A stretch of DNA of 64,000 bases, taken from Abelmoschus esculentus (Eukaryota; Streptophyta; Magnoliopsida; Malvales; Malvaceae). A program made the translations under genes and the position numbers. The stretch is from NCBI GenBank assembly GCA_035048815.1, contig JAUCBN010000013.1, positions 1,190,501 to 1,254,500 on the forward strand, read 5' to 3'. The first letter of the stretch is position 1. Every line of letters begins with the position of its first letter. The notes below the pieces were generated by a model. That model was not told the origin of the DNA, searched no databases, and was given only the letters and a program-made list of their open reading frames with translations. Shown piece after piece: positions 33,601 through 47,248 of this stretch.

Positions 33601-35560
33601 GTGATCACATGAATCCCCTTACATAACCAGTCATGGTAACAGCTTGCAACATTAGAGTCTGCTGTACAATCTACCAGGACAGTATTCGGAATAAAATGAT
33701 TTCCATGCACATGTTGAGTAAATTTTTCTAGATCAGCAACTTGTCCTTTCTGCTTCAGAAGTTCTCTCCATCTTGACAAGTCAATACCACTACAGCAACA
33801 GAAGGATGAGTCAATCCTCGGAACATAATTCAGAATAGAAAAACATGAAATCGAAGGTAAGATACAACAAAACAAACAATTCTAAAGTATAAAAACAGTT
33901 CATCGACAAGTGTCAACGGTCAAATTGAAGGAAAAAGCAGTGAGTTATGTTCGATGGTGGAGACACAGTGGAAAACATCTAAATTATAATAAGAATAAAG
34001 GGGGAAATGACAGAATTTTATTAAAAATGATTTGAAGATAGGGGGTGGGGGGGCAAGAAGAATGAAAGGTTAAATGTATTAATTAAACTAATATAATCCG
34101 TAAGGAAATGAGAACTTTAAATAGTAGAGCACATATATGTCAAATTAATGATTAATTTTAGGTTTTTCCTAAAGCTTTATACAATGATTATAACAGTTCT
34201 AAATATTTTTGAAAAATTAGTTTCGTAACAAGAGCAAACAAGATGGTTTATTTTCTAAATATCAATTTAAAAACATATCTGAAAATAGGACTACGTCTAT
34301 GAATGCTCAAAACTTACATTTCACTTAAAAGCATTGTCCTTGAGCCAGTAATCCCCATAACACGCAGATCAATGTTAAATTCTTCCTTGAGGACTGCAGC
34401 CTGCGCAAAAAAATATCAACTATTCATTCCGGTTCAACATGATCAGAAATGAACGAAATTTCATTCCTGGACAATACAGCTGCTAGTAGAGGAAACCCAA
34501 AGATGCTTGGTCAAAACAATTGAACTGTTTTGTTCAATGAATGCCAATTTTTTCATGGATGTATATGATAGTAGTTTACTTTCAGACGGGTCTAAAAAAC
34601 CAAATTGAAATGGCCTGGGAATTACTTGAACTTGACTAAAGCTTGATTACATTTCATTTTCCATACTCAAGACTGACTTTATATGCAAGCTACTCCAGCT
34701 ACTCAATGCTGATAGAAGCCAACTTAGGTAATAGCAACTTCCAAATCTGTTGAGTAACTTGCGACTGACTCAACTCTAATACATCCATATTTTTCAAAAT
34801 GACTGATAAATCACAAGAATATTCAACATGGTTAACACAAAAAACCAACTACTACAAAAAAAATGTGAAATAATATAGTTATCAAGTAGAATAAATGACT
34901 TGCACATGTAACCGCATCTTTAGATGCAGTTCTGCAATGTGTTATAGAAGGGCAAAAGAATTAACAAAACAAAACTATTGTATGTTCAAATAGAAATATT
35001 TATTAGCAACAGAAGAAAAACGATAAATAAATAGTATTTCTTCTGATACTACACCTGATCCCTTAACTGATCGAGTAATGCCGCGCCAATCAATCCAGGT
35101 CCAATTATCCCCATTGCTATGGTTGTCCTTGAAAGATAAAACCTTGAATGCACAGCTCTTAAAGCCCTTATACAATCTTCACGCTTAAGAACTACTGTGA
35201 TATTGTACTCAGAACAACCTTGAGCTATAGCACGAATGTTAATATTAGCCTGTGTCATGATAGTAGGCGGGAAAAAATGAATAGTAAGTTCTAATGTGAA
35301 TACTATATAAACATATAAAAAAGTATTAATCTGAAAGGATCTATATGGAACTTTCTACCTTTGCCAGAGCATTGAAAAGAGTTGCACTGACTCCAGGAGT
35401 GCTAGCCATTTTCTGGCCAACTGCTGCTAATATGCTACAGTTAGGAATGACAGCAACCTGAGAAGGACAGCTTATTTGAGAAAATAAAGTAGACAAATAG
35501 GACCGTACTAATGTAGCATAAAGGTAACTGAATCCAAAATAAACAACACTTGACCCCTTT

Positions 35561-35599
<39 letters not shown>

Positions 35600-38500
35600 A
35601 AGCAGCCAAGAACAGATTTTGAATTGAAACAGTAAGCAGAATTTAACCCACGAGGACAAATGTAGATACACAGGTTAGCATGTTTAACCAAGCCTGATAC
35701 TGCAACCAACACACTAGATAATGCCCAGAACAGCAAACATGAAGATAATTTATATTAGAAATATTAGCAAGATGTCAAATACACTGTTTGTTATGCATGC
35801 TTTGAATTCAACTTATAAAGTGAGTTTTGAACAAGTACAACTTTTAGTTTCCATGACTCAAATTATAAGGCCAGCGCCCCAGGACATAGATAAATGCCAA
35901 AAGCCTAATAACATCAATAATCCAAAACCTAAACAGCCTTTCAAAAAATTGAAAAACCTATATATGATGGTTTGCACAGCAGTACAAGTTTTACGAAAAG
36001 TTTAAGCCAATTTTGAAATGATTATAACAAGCTTGTGACAGGGACAGGTATTAATAAAAGAGGAAAGAAGTTAACACAGGAATTTATGTTTTCCATACTT
36101 GACCAATTTTTACTTGTTTCTTTCAATAATTAAATGTTTCAGTAAGAAGTGAATGCAGACTTGTATGAGACAAATTTCAAGCTCAAAAAAGGTACCTATA
36201 TGCATTGTTAATCTCTTAACTATCTTATCTCTATCGATGCAAAGAACGGAGGGACAGGAAGATAGAAACAAAGGGTTTTCTGGAAACATTAAAATAGTAA
36301 CCAGAAGCCTTCTCAAAAAATCAAGGGAACATCAAACAAAAATAACAATGGTCAGTTGTAGATGGAGAAAGTAGATATGCTAGTTCAGAGATTAAATTAT
36401 CTAAGACTTCATTTCATATTATATTGTATGGGTTTATTTGTAATTTACATCTTTTTATTGGAGTTCTGAATTTAGCTATAAACACCTATATTATTTTAGT
36501 TTCAATTAGGTTTTGGATGCTTAATATTTGGGATATTATGATATTGAATATTCATTTTCTCTCTATTAACTTGCTAGTTTTTCCCCTAGTTCTCTTTCTA
36601 TCAAAATCTCTTATGTTTCTCCCTTGTTGCTTCTGTTGTCTGATTTCCCCTCTAGATCTTATATTTATTGCATTTAATCTACTTCCACAATATCGGTTAT
36701 GGTTGTCTGATAAAGTCCATATGTGTGTTTAAACTGAAAAAAAGCACCTGTGAAAGACGTCCAGCATCCAAAGCTTGGCGGAATCTAGACTGCAAAGTCT
36801 CAGCAACTGCTTTTACCTCCTTCTCCGGCACAGCAAAACAGATAGAATGCTCACTACTAGCCTGCATCAATACTGAGAAATAAGCATACCATGCATAGCA
36901 ATAACCGGAATAAGAAAATGTAGGCACCTGGGATATCATAATGACATTAGCCCCCACATCTTTCACAGCACTAAAAATGGCACTAGCTGTACCAGGAACA
37001 CCAGCCATACCAGTTCTATCAAAAATAAAATAAAATAAAAGGTTTAGCATAAATATGACAGAGTGAAATACTAAAGCAGAAAATGACCAAATACACACAG
37101 AAAATCGTACGGGAAAACATACCCCTCAACATTTACTAGTGCCAAATTATCAATAGTTGCAAACCCCTTGACTGGAGATTCTAGGTTTTGACCATCAGCA
37201 TCTTCACATGCAGTGCGGCATATTGTTGTTCCAGGAGCAGAGAGATTGAAAATATTCCTTATTACAATTGGAATATCATATCGCATCACAGGTATAATGG
37301 TACGGGGATGCAGAACATTAGCCCCAAAATATGACTGCATGGTTACATCAATTTATCTTAAAAATATATCTAGAAAGTTATAAAGTTCATCAGGTATAAA
37401 AATGAACCATGAGGATTGAGGCCTACCATTTCCCATGCCTCTTGATAAGACAATTTCCTTAATATCACAGCTTCACTAACTGCAAGAGAAAAATAGTTCT
37501 TTACCATTAGAGTCAAACTTCAATTTATAACGTCTTTAAAGGGAAATATAATTGTAAGGAACCCCTGACAAACATTAATTGGAGGGCTGCATCTAGACTA
37601 ATTCATGAAATCTAAATCAGTATTTTATTAAACTTTAGATGAAAGAAATACATGTGCTAGCATCTTCCATCAATTTTAAATCAATATTTTATGAAAACTT
37701 GAATAAAAAAGATCAAAATGAAACTAATTTCCACTTCTTTTAAGTAATTCAAAAAATAAAATCTCTTCCTCTAAATAATTCATTTGATGTGTGTTAAAAG
37801 TTAATGGCTGAAATGCTAAGCTGGAACTGATGCAGGGATTCTGGTTTGGTGGTTAGTTGCTGCCAGTTACATAAAGGCTGAGTAGGTTTGCTGTTAGTAG
37901 TTAGATAAGTCATTAGTGTTAGTTAAAGCTGTTAATAATAGTTAAACATTTTGTTAAACAAAGAGTAGAAGAAACTAGAGTTAATTGTTGATTTTCATTT
38001 TTACTCTCATATAAATGCACATATCAAAGACAAAATACAGCAATAAATGTATACAAATTTCGTTTTTTTTTTCTCAATCTTTATTTTTTTTCTTTTTCTT
38101 TTCTTTTTCTTCATGTGGTGTTGTTAAGAACACACTAACAGGATCATCTCACGGGGCAATTGACGGACAAGTAAAATTCTAAAATCTTCCCTATACTTCA
38201 ATCCTTGTAACAACCTATGTAATTGACAATTCAACAGATCAAAGGGATATTGAAACCTTAGGACTCCTTAGAGAGAGCCCCAGATCCCTTTACTTAGGAT
38301 TTGTTATTCCATACGTAAGAACCAATGTTATAACATAAATAGGAAACCTATTCTAAAAAAATTAACAGAAATAAAATCACAATGAAGAAATCTAAACCTT
38401 AATTAAAGAATCCATAACATTACCCCATCCAATAGAAAGAGCTTGTACTCACACTCAAAGTCAGGAATCAGGATAACTTGACGACATAAACAAAGTAAGA

Positions 38501-41500
38501 AACCACTTTAAAACTAATAAGATCTAAACCATTCTCTATAAACAATGCCAAATGATGGGAAGTAATGAAACCAAATGCACACAAAGGGCCAAGAGCCTAC
38601 CTTTTCGAGGGTCTGCACTATAGACACCATCAACATCTGTCCATATTGTAACTTGGCGAGCCCTAAATAAAGCACCCATTATTGCAGCAGAGAAGTCACT
38701 TCCATCCCTCTTTAAAGTTGTAGGAATATTCTGAGGTGTACTGGCGATGAATCCAGTAGCAATAATTATCTTAGATGGATTCTGTGAAAACCATTTTTCA
38801 AGTTTTCTTTCGGATTCCAAGAAATCAGGATCGACCTGGTTAGAGCTAGTAGGATTTACAATAAGGACCTCTCTTGTATCCATCCATTTGCAATCTAGTC
38901 CATTCTGTACAAAAATCATTTCATAATTCATCAGATAATATCCCAAAAAGTTATAATTAACCAAAAAACAGAAACACATACCTTTCTAACAACATAAGAT
39001 AACATTTGAGCAGACCATAACTCCCCATGTCCAACAACAAAATCCGAGAAAGATTCCGTGACATGCCCAGCTGAAAAGGTGAAAAGATAAGCATGTAAGT
39101 TTACATGACAAGAAATACTCCTTCAGAAGAAGTATTAGTCATACTATAAAAGGGAAAACAGAATAAAAAATAACAACTGTCAAGAGGTCAAACAATGGTA
39201 ATGGAGAACTTCAATAAAAGTAACAAGAATAAGATTCTAGAGCTCCAGACCTGAAAATGAATTTAACACAATTATTTAACTAAGATGAGGAATTTAGCCA
39301 GTGAAAGGGAAAACAACTTGATAAATGTATCACAACAATTAGAGGAAATATATGTTTCTTTTCATCTTCCTCTCCTGGAAACAGTGACGTTAAGATTATA
39401 TGAGCTGAGTAATCAACAAAATGTCAAATTTGTGTCTGAATAAAATACAGTTGAAACAATAAATGCAAAAGGAAAAGCCAAAGCAGAAACTTGTTGTGGC
39501 AAAAGTAGCTGACCCATCTTAAAATAAAACTATGTCAAACAATTATTGTTTTTTGCTGATACCTGAAATGAAATTTGTATAATTATTTGCAGGAACATGT
39601 TACAACTAAATAAATAAAACACTAACAGAGAGATAAAGGGAAAATCCAGCATTAAGCTTCAAGTAATCAAAGTTGTTTCAATACAATGACTTGAATAGAA
39701 AATATCAGCCACATAATCTGCATAAATATTGAAGATGTTTTTAGTCTTTTTACTTCTTGTTGTAGGACTGGGCTGAAAACTCTTATCATTACTAAACCTA
39801 CTAGAACCCCATTTTTCTACCAACCATTTGCACGTCATGCACTACATAGAACCTAAGAAAATGAAGTGAATTATCAAGAAACTACTCAAATCTTGGGATC
39901 ACACATTTTATGGAAAGAAACAGACATGAGGCAGGAAAACAAGTTTAACCTGAAGAATATAAATTATTTCCACAATGAACTTCAAAAGAATGATGTCTAA
40001 GGTGAGACATAAGGTCAAGATCTAGATGAGTTACATAATTACCTGTTCAAGAGATATGGTGATTCTAAGGTTTTAAAATGTTATAAACAATTAGTACACA
40101 GCATTTCCTGTTGTTACCAAACTAACCAATAAATTAATTACTTGTTGGAAAACCCATTAAAGAAATGAAAAAAAAAAACATAACAATGAAAACAAGTTCC
40201 ATATAGCATTTTGACTGCAATTGATTGACTCCTAAAGAACAGGTTAACATTTAGATTGGATGCCAGCAAATCATTATGTCCATGGTTAAGAGGGACAGGA
40301 GGAGGTGGGAAGGAAAAGAAAATTACAATGACTACTACTGCAAATGAACTTGATAAAATTACAAAATTAAAACTGTTGCTGGTTTGAAAATAGATTGAGC
40401 AGCCATCAGTACCACTAGAGGCTTTTTTTAACTCCTATGAACAAAGACAAACAAGTAACAATTGATTTATCCTTGTTTTCTGATGATTTATATATTCTTT
40501 CCAAAATATTTAATATTGCATATGAAAAACACATTTTTCAGCGCATTAACTACACCATCCTCGCTTAAACAAAATTAGCAAGAAAACATAGAAAATTGAA
40601 CTAATCACCCATAAGTGATGTGAACAGAGGAACAGAGGTCAGAGAGAGAATGTTCTACTACCTATATATATTGCACGAAGCATTGCTTTGAGGTTATTAA
40701 CATCATGATGCAGTTGAGATAAGAAAGTAGCAAGATCATCTCCCTCAAGCAAATCAAGTGCTGTAGAATTATGTTTTTCTAAGACAGCATCCAATGTGGA
40801 GATGTAGGAATCATCTCTTGATTGTGCCTTGTTGATAAGGTCGTACATCATATCTGTCACCTTAGACATGGCCGATACCACTACCAACTTTCTTTCTGAA
40901 TCATCATTAATAATTATATCCCCGACATTCTTGATCCTCTGGGAGGTCCCAACACAAGTGCCCCCAAACTTATGGACAGCCCACATGTCTCCCTTGGGAA
41001 GATTTACTTTATCCATCGATTTCTCTACAGAGATATCTGTAAATCAGAGAAATATAAATGCAACTTTTAAACGTCAACGACCAGTACCAAATAACCTACA
41101 AACTACTTGATTAAGCTAATATGTAATGTATTTAATCATAAAAATCAGGTCAACATTAATTAAAATGTTATCACATTAAATATTTTCTATTGGTTGAAGA
41201 GACAAAGTCATTGCACTAGATCCATGTACATATTAAAGTCAGTTCATGTAGTTTTATTTCTGAAAGTCAGTATCAACATTATTGGAGTTGAATCAAACAA
41301 ACTGCATACGGCGTCAAATACAAACCATAGGTTCAGCTTATGTATTATTAAGGTAGTGAACTAGTGATGAGACAAAATTGAGCTGATAAAGAAAAAATAT
41401 TACAAAAAAAAAGTAATAAAACCATCATCATTTCCTTCTCTTTCTTTTATCTTCTTTTTACTCTTTTACATTCTGTAACCAAAATTAGTTCCAGGTCTCT

Positions 41501-43284
41501 CTCTTGAGGAAATTATACATAGTAAATCTATATGCAGTACAGACGTGGATAAAGGTAAAAAACACCAGAAATCCAAAGGTCAAAGCTATAAAATAATGCA
41601 TCTGGTACTGATTAACATTTAGATGATTTTAGTAACGCCTGACTCCTAAACCAATGAACCTAAGAGATTCAATAAACATTGACAGATACACACAGATAAA
41701 TTACATAAGTTATACAGCATATACATTCCATAGAAGTTTGTCTTATGTAATGACTATCTTATAGCAACTGCAGAAACATCAATGAAAGGTACTGGAGAGA
41801 AAAATAAAACAGACTTCAAGACTAAAGATGTCAAGATGAATCCAAAATTGTTATTAAAAACATGAATGCAGACTACAACATGTAAAACAAACCTGATACT
41901 GAAGCCTGTGCACAGATAGTGAATGACTTCCCTCTGTCCAACTGAGAACCGATATTTAATCTGAAATACATAAAAAATAAGAGGAACTCTTTAGCGTTTT
42001 ATTAAAAATATAATATCAGAAAAGCCAACTGTGTTATAAAAGGACAGATTATTTAATGAAAAGCCCACAAAAATTACCCAGATCCATCATCCACTGAGCC
42101 ACTTAAGTGTCTAAATTGATATTATGGTGGGAACGAAAGCAATGGTCAACATTCTCAAAAAGTCATTAGCTTAGACCTATATTGGTTGAACAAATTGAAT
42201 CTCAATTGCAAAGACATATTAGACCTATATCACTAAGATTTCCACTGAAGTTGTCCAATGCATAAAGCAGACTCCAGACATTAGGATCCTTACAACAACC
42301 AAGGTTAAAGGTGCCAAAACCAAAACCATTCAACCGGGTGAAGTAACTTTGTAGGTTCTAAAAGTTGGATAATTAAAATAAATAAGGGAGTCAAGCTGGA
42401 ATTAGCTCAAAGCCTCAAGCAATAAAGCCACTAAGGCAGGGACGGAGCTACCCCTCCCAAAAAATTTTGGTATAATAGCATTTTAGATATTAGTCAAATA
42501 AGGCATTTGCCCTTCCCAAATTTTAGATTTAAAAGCTTACTCTTGCCAATCTCAATGTTTGATCCTAGCTCCGTCTCTAAATAAAGCATTAGTAAATAAC
42601 AAATCAATGTTATATACTACACGGTTTTCGGTAATAGCTTTAGGACTTCAATATTTGCTTAAAACAAGACCATAATCATAAAGAATTGAACCATAAAAAT
42701 AAATTAAAAAATAATAATCGATCCATAGTGAACTAAAAAAGTGCATTTTTGTTATTCATAAAAGTTGAAACGATATAAAAAGCAGTATCCACGCTTCTTC
42801 CCTTTTTATTTTGATTGGCTTTTTGGCTTATAATAACAAGCAAATCGAGTCTAAATTTGGGAGCAAGAGCAATCCATATACAACATGTCCAATTTTTTAT
42901 CTCCTTGAATCTCAGCTGCATATCTATAAGCACAATCGAAAGACCAAATTGAATTTACCTCCATGAAATAAAAAACAATAAGAAAACACACACACTTCAA
43001 ACATGCTTAAAATCGAAGAAAAATAAGAAAATAAGTAGATATACAACGAGTTATAGCTATCATTTGGATAGCGGTAAGCATCATTTCTTGGGAACCAAAC
43101 AGAAGAAATGGCGTCCGTAGAAATACAGCGGATGAAATGAAAACCTGGAAAGAGGAAAAGGCTTGGGAAGAGAAAAGGAGCGGCATTGAGGAGGAGAAGC
43201 AGAGATCTTCCGCTTAGGCAGTGAGGTAGATGATAGAAAGCGTGAAGAATCGGAGATCGCAGGTGAGAAGGCCGCCATTAGCAT
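30638..43284 (-). CDS. AKHSDH: Bifunctional aspartokinase / homoserine dehydrogenase, plastidial
   Basis: One polypeptide catalyses the first step (aspartate to aspartyl phosphate) and third step (aspartate semialdehyde to homoserine) of the aspartate pathway; plant forms are usually inhibited by threonine. The 18 exons are 43284-43145, 41960-41893, 41036-40662, 39070-38982, 38904-38601, 37479-37427, 37334-37123, 37015-36928, 36861-36748, 35457-35359, 35249-35055, 34400-34318, 33789-33564, 33230-33085, 33005-32870, 31688-31605, 31507-31415 and 30883-30638, giving 916 aa. A Ser-rich transit peptide precedes the kinase motif HKFGGTCVG (about residue 91). ACT-type regulatory segments (GMAGVPGTASAIF, GQKMASTPGVSATLF) follow. 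The dehydrogenase starts at the dinucleotide fold GIIGPGLIG (about 561) and has TPNKKANSG, YEATVGAGLP and PDPRDDLSGTD. The start could also be the ATG at 43278. No break was seen. Confidence 0.93.
35562..35595. repeat. (CA)n microsatellite in AK-HSDH intron 9
   Basis: About 17 uninterrupted CA units lie in the intron between exon 9 (ending at 36748) and exon 10 (starting at 35457). It is likely to vary in length between individuals. Two overlapping frames that translate it are artefacts. Confidence 0.85.
38040..38115. repeat. Pyrimidine-rich low-complexity tract in AK-HSDH intron 5
   Basis: Runs of T with scattered C (TTTTTCTTTTTCTTTTCTTT and similar) occur deep within the intron between exons 5 and 6. 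It is on the strand opposite to transcription, so in the pre-mRNA it reads as a purine-rich tract. No function is assigned. Confidence 0.6.
42429..42579. mobile_element. Small hAT-like MITE in AK-HSDH intron 1
   Basis: The inverted ends share GACGGAGCTA (left GGGACGGAGCTA; right, in reverse complement, GAGACGGAGCTAGG). Perfect 8-bp direct repeats AATAAAGC flank the element at 42421-42428 and 42580-42587, the hAT target size. It is about 150 bp with no coding capacity. The left terminal repeat begins a few bases inside the duplication, so the exact end is approximate. Confidence 0.5.
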
Positions 43285-43439
43285 CACTTGCAACAGTTAA
43301 CGCAAGCACCTCTCCAAGCAAAACTGGAGTAGACTTTGTTTTTCCTCTCCTTTGGTGCTGCTTTGTCCTCTGTATTTTCGATTCGATTAGGGATGATAAA
43401 TCTCGGGTGATTAGGAGAAGCCCTTAAAAAGCTTAAAAA

Positions 43440-43848
43440 AACTGACAGGTTTACCGGTTAATTTTATCAACGTAATTGGTTATGAATTATATACATAATT
43501 TTCTATAAAAATTATAAAAAAAACAGTACTACGTACATAAATTTTTATAAAAATTATAAGAAAAAAAAGTACATACATAACGTAAGGATTGTACATACAT
43601 AAATCTCTACGAGAATACATAAATTAGCACAAAAATAGTAACGATTTGTGTATGTACACAACTCTTTACAAAGTATACACAATCACTACAACAAACCTTA
43701 GTGGGTCAGGTTAGATTCCTTCGTAGTATAGAATTTAAGATGTCGATCCCACGAGAATTAAGTTATAAAACTAATTAAAGCGATAAAGATAAAGAGATCA
43801 AGAAACCAAGGATGAAAAAGTGGGTCAGGTTAGATTCCTTCGTAGTAT
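43440..43848. repeat. AT-rich spacer and a 35-bp direct repeat next to the hAT element
   Basis: The string GTGGGTCAGGTTAGATTCCT and the following CGTAGTATAGAATT occur twice, at 43701-43735 and 43820-43854, 119 bp apart. Between them TGTCGATCCCACGAGAATTA resembles, in reverse, the end of the LTR-like sequence near 52080. This may be the left half of an old repeat that the hAT element split; the right half would begin at 47249. Confidence 0.5.
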
Positions 43849-43856
43849 AGAATTAG

Positions 43857-46800
43857 CAGGCCTAAGGTCCAGTTATTGTCTGGCCCCATTTTTAATAAAA
43901 TAAAAATATTTTAATTAAAATAATAATAAAATAAATAAATATAATATAATATAATATAAAGTGAACCCACTAACCGACGGTTGATTGTTTTAAAAATTTT
44001 AATATTTAATCTGTGGACCTCATTTTTATATAAAATAAAAATATAAAAAATAATAAAAACAATAAATAAAAAAATTAATATAATGAGTCTCAGTTCAACG
44101 GTTTAAAAATTTTTTGTGGGCCCCACTAAATCAATTTTTGGGGGATGACACATTTCAACGTTTTAATTTTTTTGGTCCCAATATTAATTATATAATCATT
44201 TGAAGGTTTTTTTTAATTATTTTTATATTTTATTAATCTAGGAATTAATAGGTTTTAGGTTTTTAGGTTATCATTAAGAATTTTATAATAATTTAATATT
44301 TTTTAATTTTTAACAAGATTAAAATTCTTAAATACACTACCTATAAGTAATCTCAATATTTTTACCTTTTACATACCTATTTCTCTTCTATTTTCTCTCT
44401 TTCTTATATTATATTCTTGCATTTTGATTTAAATTTTTTATCTATTATTTTGATTTAATACTCTAGAGGACAAGAACTCATATATTCAAGGAGATTACGG
44501 TTTACATGATTTGTCGGTGATATACTACAATCGAATTTGAAGCATAAATTCAACGACAAAATTTCAGGTGCTATCATTCTATACCTTTTTGCTTTATAAT
44601 TTTTATAGTATAATGTTATCGCGAAAATATGCTTCCGTTAATAAAAAAAGAAAAAAAAAAGAAAACGAACAGAAGAATTAATAAAATCACAAAAAGGTAT
44701 TTTAGATAAATTTTTCCAAAACAAGTAGAAGAACCTTTAGATAGTGATGACTTAGGTGTAAATGAAGATAATATTAAATATTCTAATGAAAATTTGAATG
44801 ATACCAATACTAATTTAAATAATGAGCATGATAATGTATTTGATAGGTCAAATATTAATGTTGACATTGAAGAACACATAATTTCTCCTTTTGATATATA
44901 TGCTTCTAGAAATTGGGGTGCTCTTGATAATAAAAATAGATATATTTTGATTGAAAAAGGACCAATTAGAGAATTGAATCTCACATTTCCTAAGAATAAT
45001 CTTTCTAGACATTTTTCATATTCCTATTTTTCTAAAAATTTAAACAATGGAGAAATTTTTGATAGAAAATGGTTAGTTTATTCTAGACATGTGAATAAAG
45101 TATATTGTTTTTGTTGTAAATTATTCACTTCTCAAAGTAACAAAAGCATTTTAGCAAATGATTGAATGGATGATTGGAAGCATTTAAGTGATAGACTCAA
45201 ACAACATGAAAATAGTGTTGAGCATATGACTAATATGAATACTTAGAACGAAATAAAAATTAGATTAAAAAAGAATAAAGGTATTGATAAAGATATGCAA
45301 GAAAAAATTTCAAAAGAAAAAGAACGTTGGAGACAAGTTTTAATAAAAATAATATTAGTTGTAAAATATCTTGCTAAAAATAATTTAGCTTTTCGTGGAT
45401 CTAGCGGAAAACTTTATGAGGATAGTAATGGTAATTTTTTAAGTTTAATAGAAATGATAGTTGAATTTGATTTATTAATGCAAGATCATTTAGACGTATT
45501 CAAAGTCAAAAAATTCATTATCACTACCTTGGTCTTAAAATCCAAAATAAATTGATTTCTCTTTTGGCACACAGTGTTAGAACTTCTATGATAAAAATTA
45601 TTAAAGAGTCAAAATATTTTACTATTAGCCTTGATTGTACCCCGAATATGAGCCATCAAGAATAAATGAGTTTGATAGTGAGATGTGTTAATGTGTCAAG
45701 TAATGAAATAAAAATAGATAAAAAAATTTTTGGAGTTCTTAAATGTAAATGATACATCTAGATTAGGACTTTTTAATGAATTATTAGGTGCATGTAAATC
45801 ACTTGATTTAGATGTTAATAATATTAGAGGTCAAGGTTATGATAATGGTTCTAATATGAAAGGAAAACACCAAGGGGTTCAAAGAAGGTTACTTGAAATA
45901 AATCCAAGAGCTTTATATATGTCATGTGTTTGTCATAGTCTTAATCTTACTTTATCGGATATGACACATTCTTGTGCAAAGCTATTTCTTTTTTTGGAAT
46001 TGTACAACGTATATACACATTGTTTGCAAGTTCTACTAAAAAATGGAAAATTTTAATTGATAATGTTAAGGATTTTATATTGAAATCTTTGTGTAATACT
46101 CGATGAGAGAGTCAAATAAAAAGTGTTAAAGCTATTAGATTTCAAGCACCTCAAATAAAATTAGCTTTGTTAGCATTGTAGAATTCTGGTAGTGAAGCTG
46201 CCAAAACAAAAAGTGAAGCAGAAAGTTTAGCTAATTCTCTTGTAAGTTTTGAGTTTTTACTTAGCTTGGTAATTTGATATGATATTTTATTTATTATTGA
46301 TAAAGTGAGTAAGAAGTTGTAATCTAAATCTATGTGTATTGGAACTATAATTAATGAAATAGAAAGTGTAATATTATTCTTTGAGAAATATAGAGATGAA
46401 AGGTTTGAGTCTTGTATGGATATTGCTAAAACACTTGCATTGGATATGGATATAGAGCCGTCATTTTCAATAAAACATCATGTGTTTAGAAGAAGGCAAT
46501 TTGACGAAAATGATGATGATGATGAAGTACAATCACCCGAAAAATCTTTTAGAGTTAATTATTTTCTTGTGATTATTGATTTAGCTATAACTTCTTTAAG
46601 AAATAGATTTGAACAATTAGAGTTATTTGATAATATTTTTGGATTTTTATTTGATTCTAAAAGGTTAAAATCTTTAGATAATATCGAATTAAAAAAATCT
46701 TGCATGAATTTTAAAACAATTTTTTCTTACAATGATTTATCTGATGTTGATGCAGATGATCTTTTTTTCAGAACTGAAAGTGTTGCAAATGACTTTACCA

Positions 46801-47240
46801 GATGAGTTAATGTCGGCACTTGAAATTCTCAAGTTTGTCAAAATGGTAGATTGTTATCCAAATGTTTCAATTGCTTATCAAATTCTTCTAACTATGCCGA
46901 TGACCGTTGCATCTGCTGAAGTCGTCAATGTCAGCCATTTTATGTATTGAGAAAAATATGTTAGACCATATTGATGAAGACACTATCATTAGTGATTTTG
47001 CATCTAGAAATGCACGTAGAAATTATTTTGTGTGATTATTTGAATGTTCAATAAAAGTTATTTATGTTTTTATTTGAATTTTGATATATTTTTAAATGAT
47101 TTATCAATAATAATAAAAAAATAATTTAAAAATAAATTATTTTATTTTAATATATTTTTAAAATTATTTATTTAATAAATATTTTAAGGGCCTAAAATTT
47201 TAATCGCCCTTAAGCCACCAAAATCTCAGGAACGACCCTG
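43857..47240 (+). mobile_element. hAT-superfamily DNA transposon, decayed autonomous copy
   Basis: The element starts CAGG and ends CCCTG. It is flanked by the nearly perfect 8-bp direct repeat AGAATTAG / GGAATTAG (43849-43856 and 47241-47248), typical of hAT. The right terminal repeat in reverse complement reads CAGGGTCGTTCCTGAGATTT, while the left terminal repeat is shortened (CAGGCCTAAGG). It carries a broken transposase gene and long AT-rich non-coding ends, including a GTGGGCCCCACTAAAT string near 44116. Confidence 0.75.
44627..47035 (+). pseudogene. ZMYM1-like (TTF-finger) hAT transposase, disrupted
   Basis: The remnant reads through the family order. A TTF-type zinc-finger region comes first (Cys pair in VYCFCCKLF and WKHLSDRLKQHENSVEH), then a DUF4371-like block (KYLAKNNLAFRGSS, IVEFDLLMQDHL), a catalytic-core part (GQGYDNGSNMKGKHQGVQ, CVCHSLNLTLSD) and the C-terminal dimerisation region. 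Breaks include TGA at 45163-45165 and TAG at 45244-45246, a frameshift near 45530, loss of frame between the later blocks, and a deletion inside the C-terminal ASAE region near 46920-46940. The family normally has some 700-800 residues in one or a few exons. It cannot make a full transposase. Confidence 0.8.
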
Positions 47241-47248
47241 GGAATTAG

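Noticed and set aside
44616..44984. 122-codon frame on the minus strand across the hAT element
   Set aside because: It is antisense to the transposase remnant and of biased composition, with no recognisable domain.
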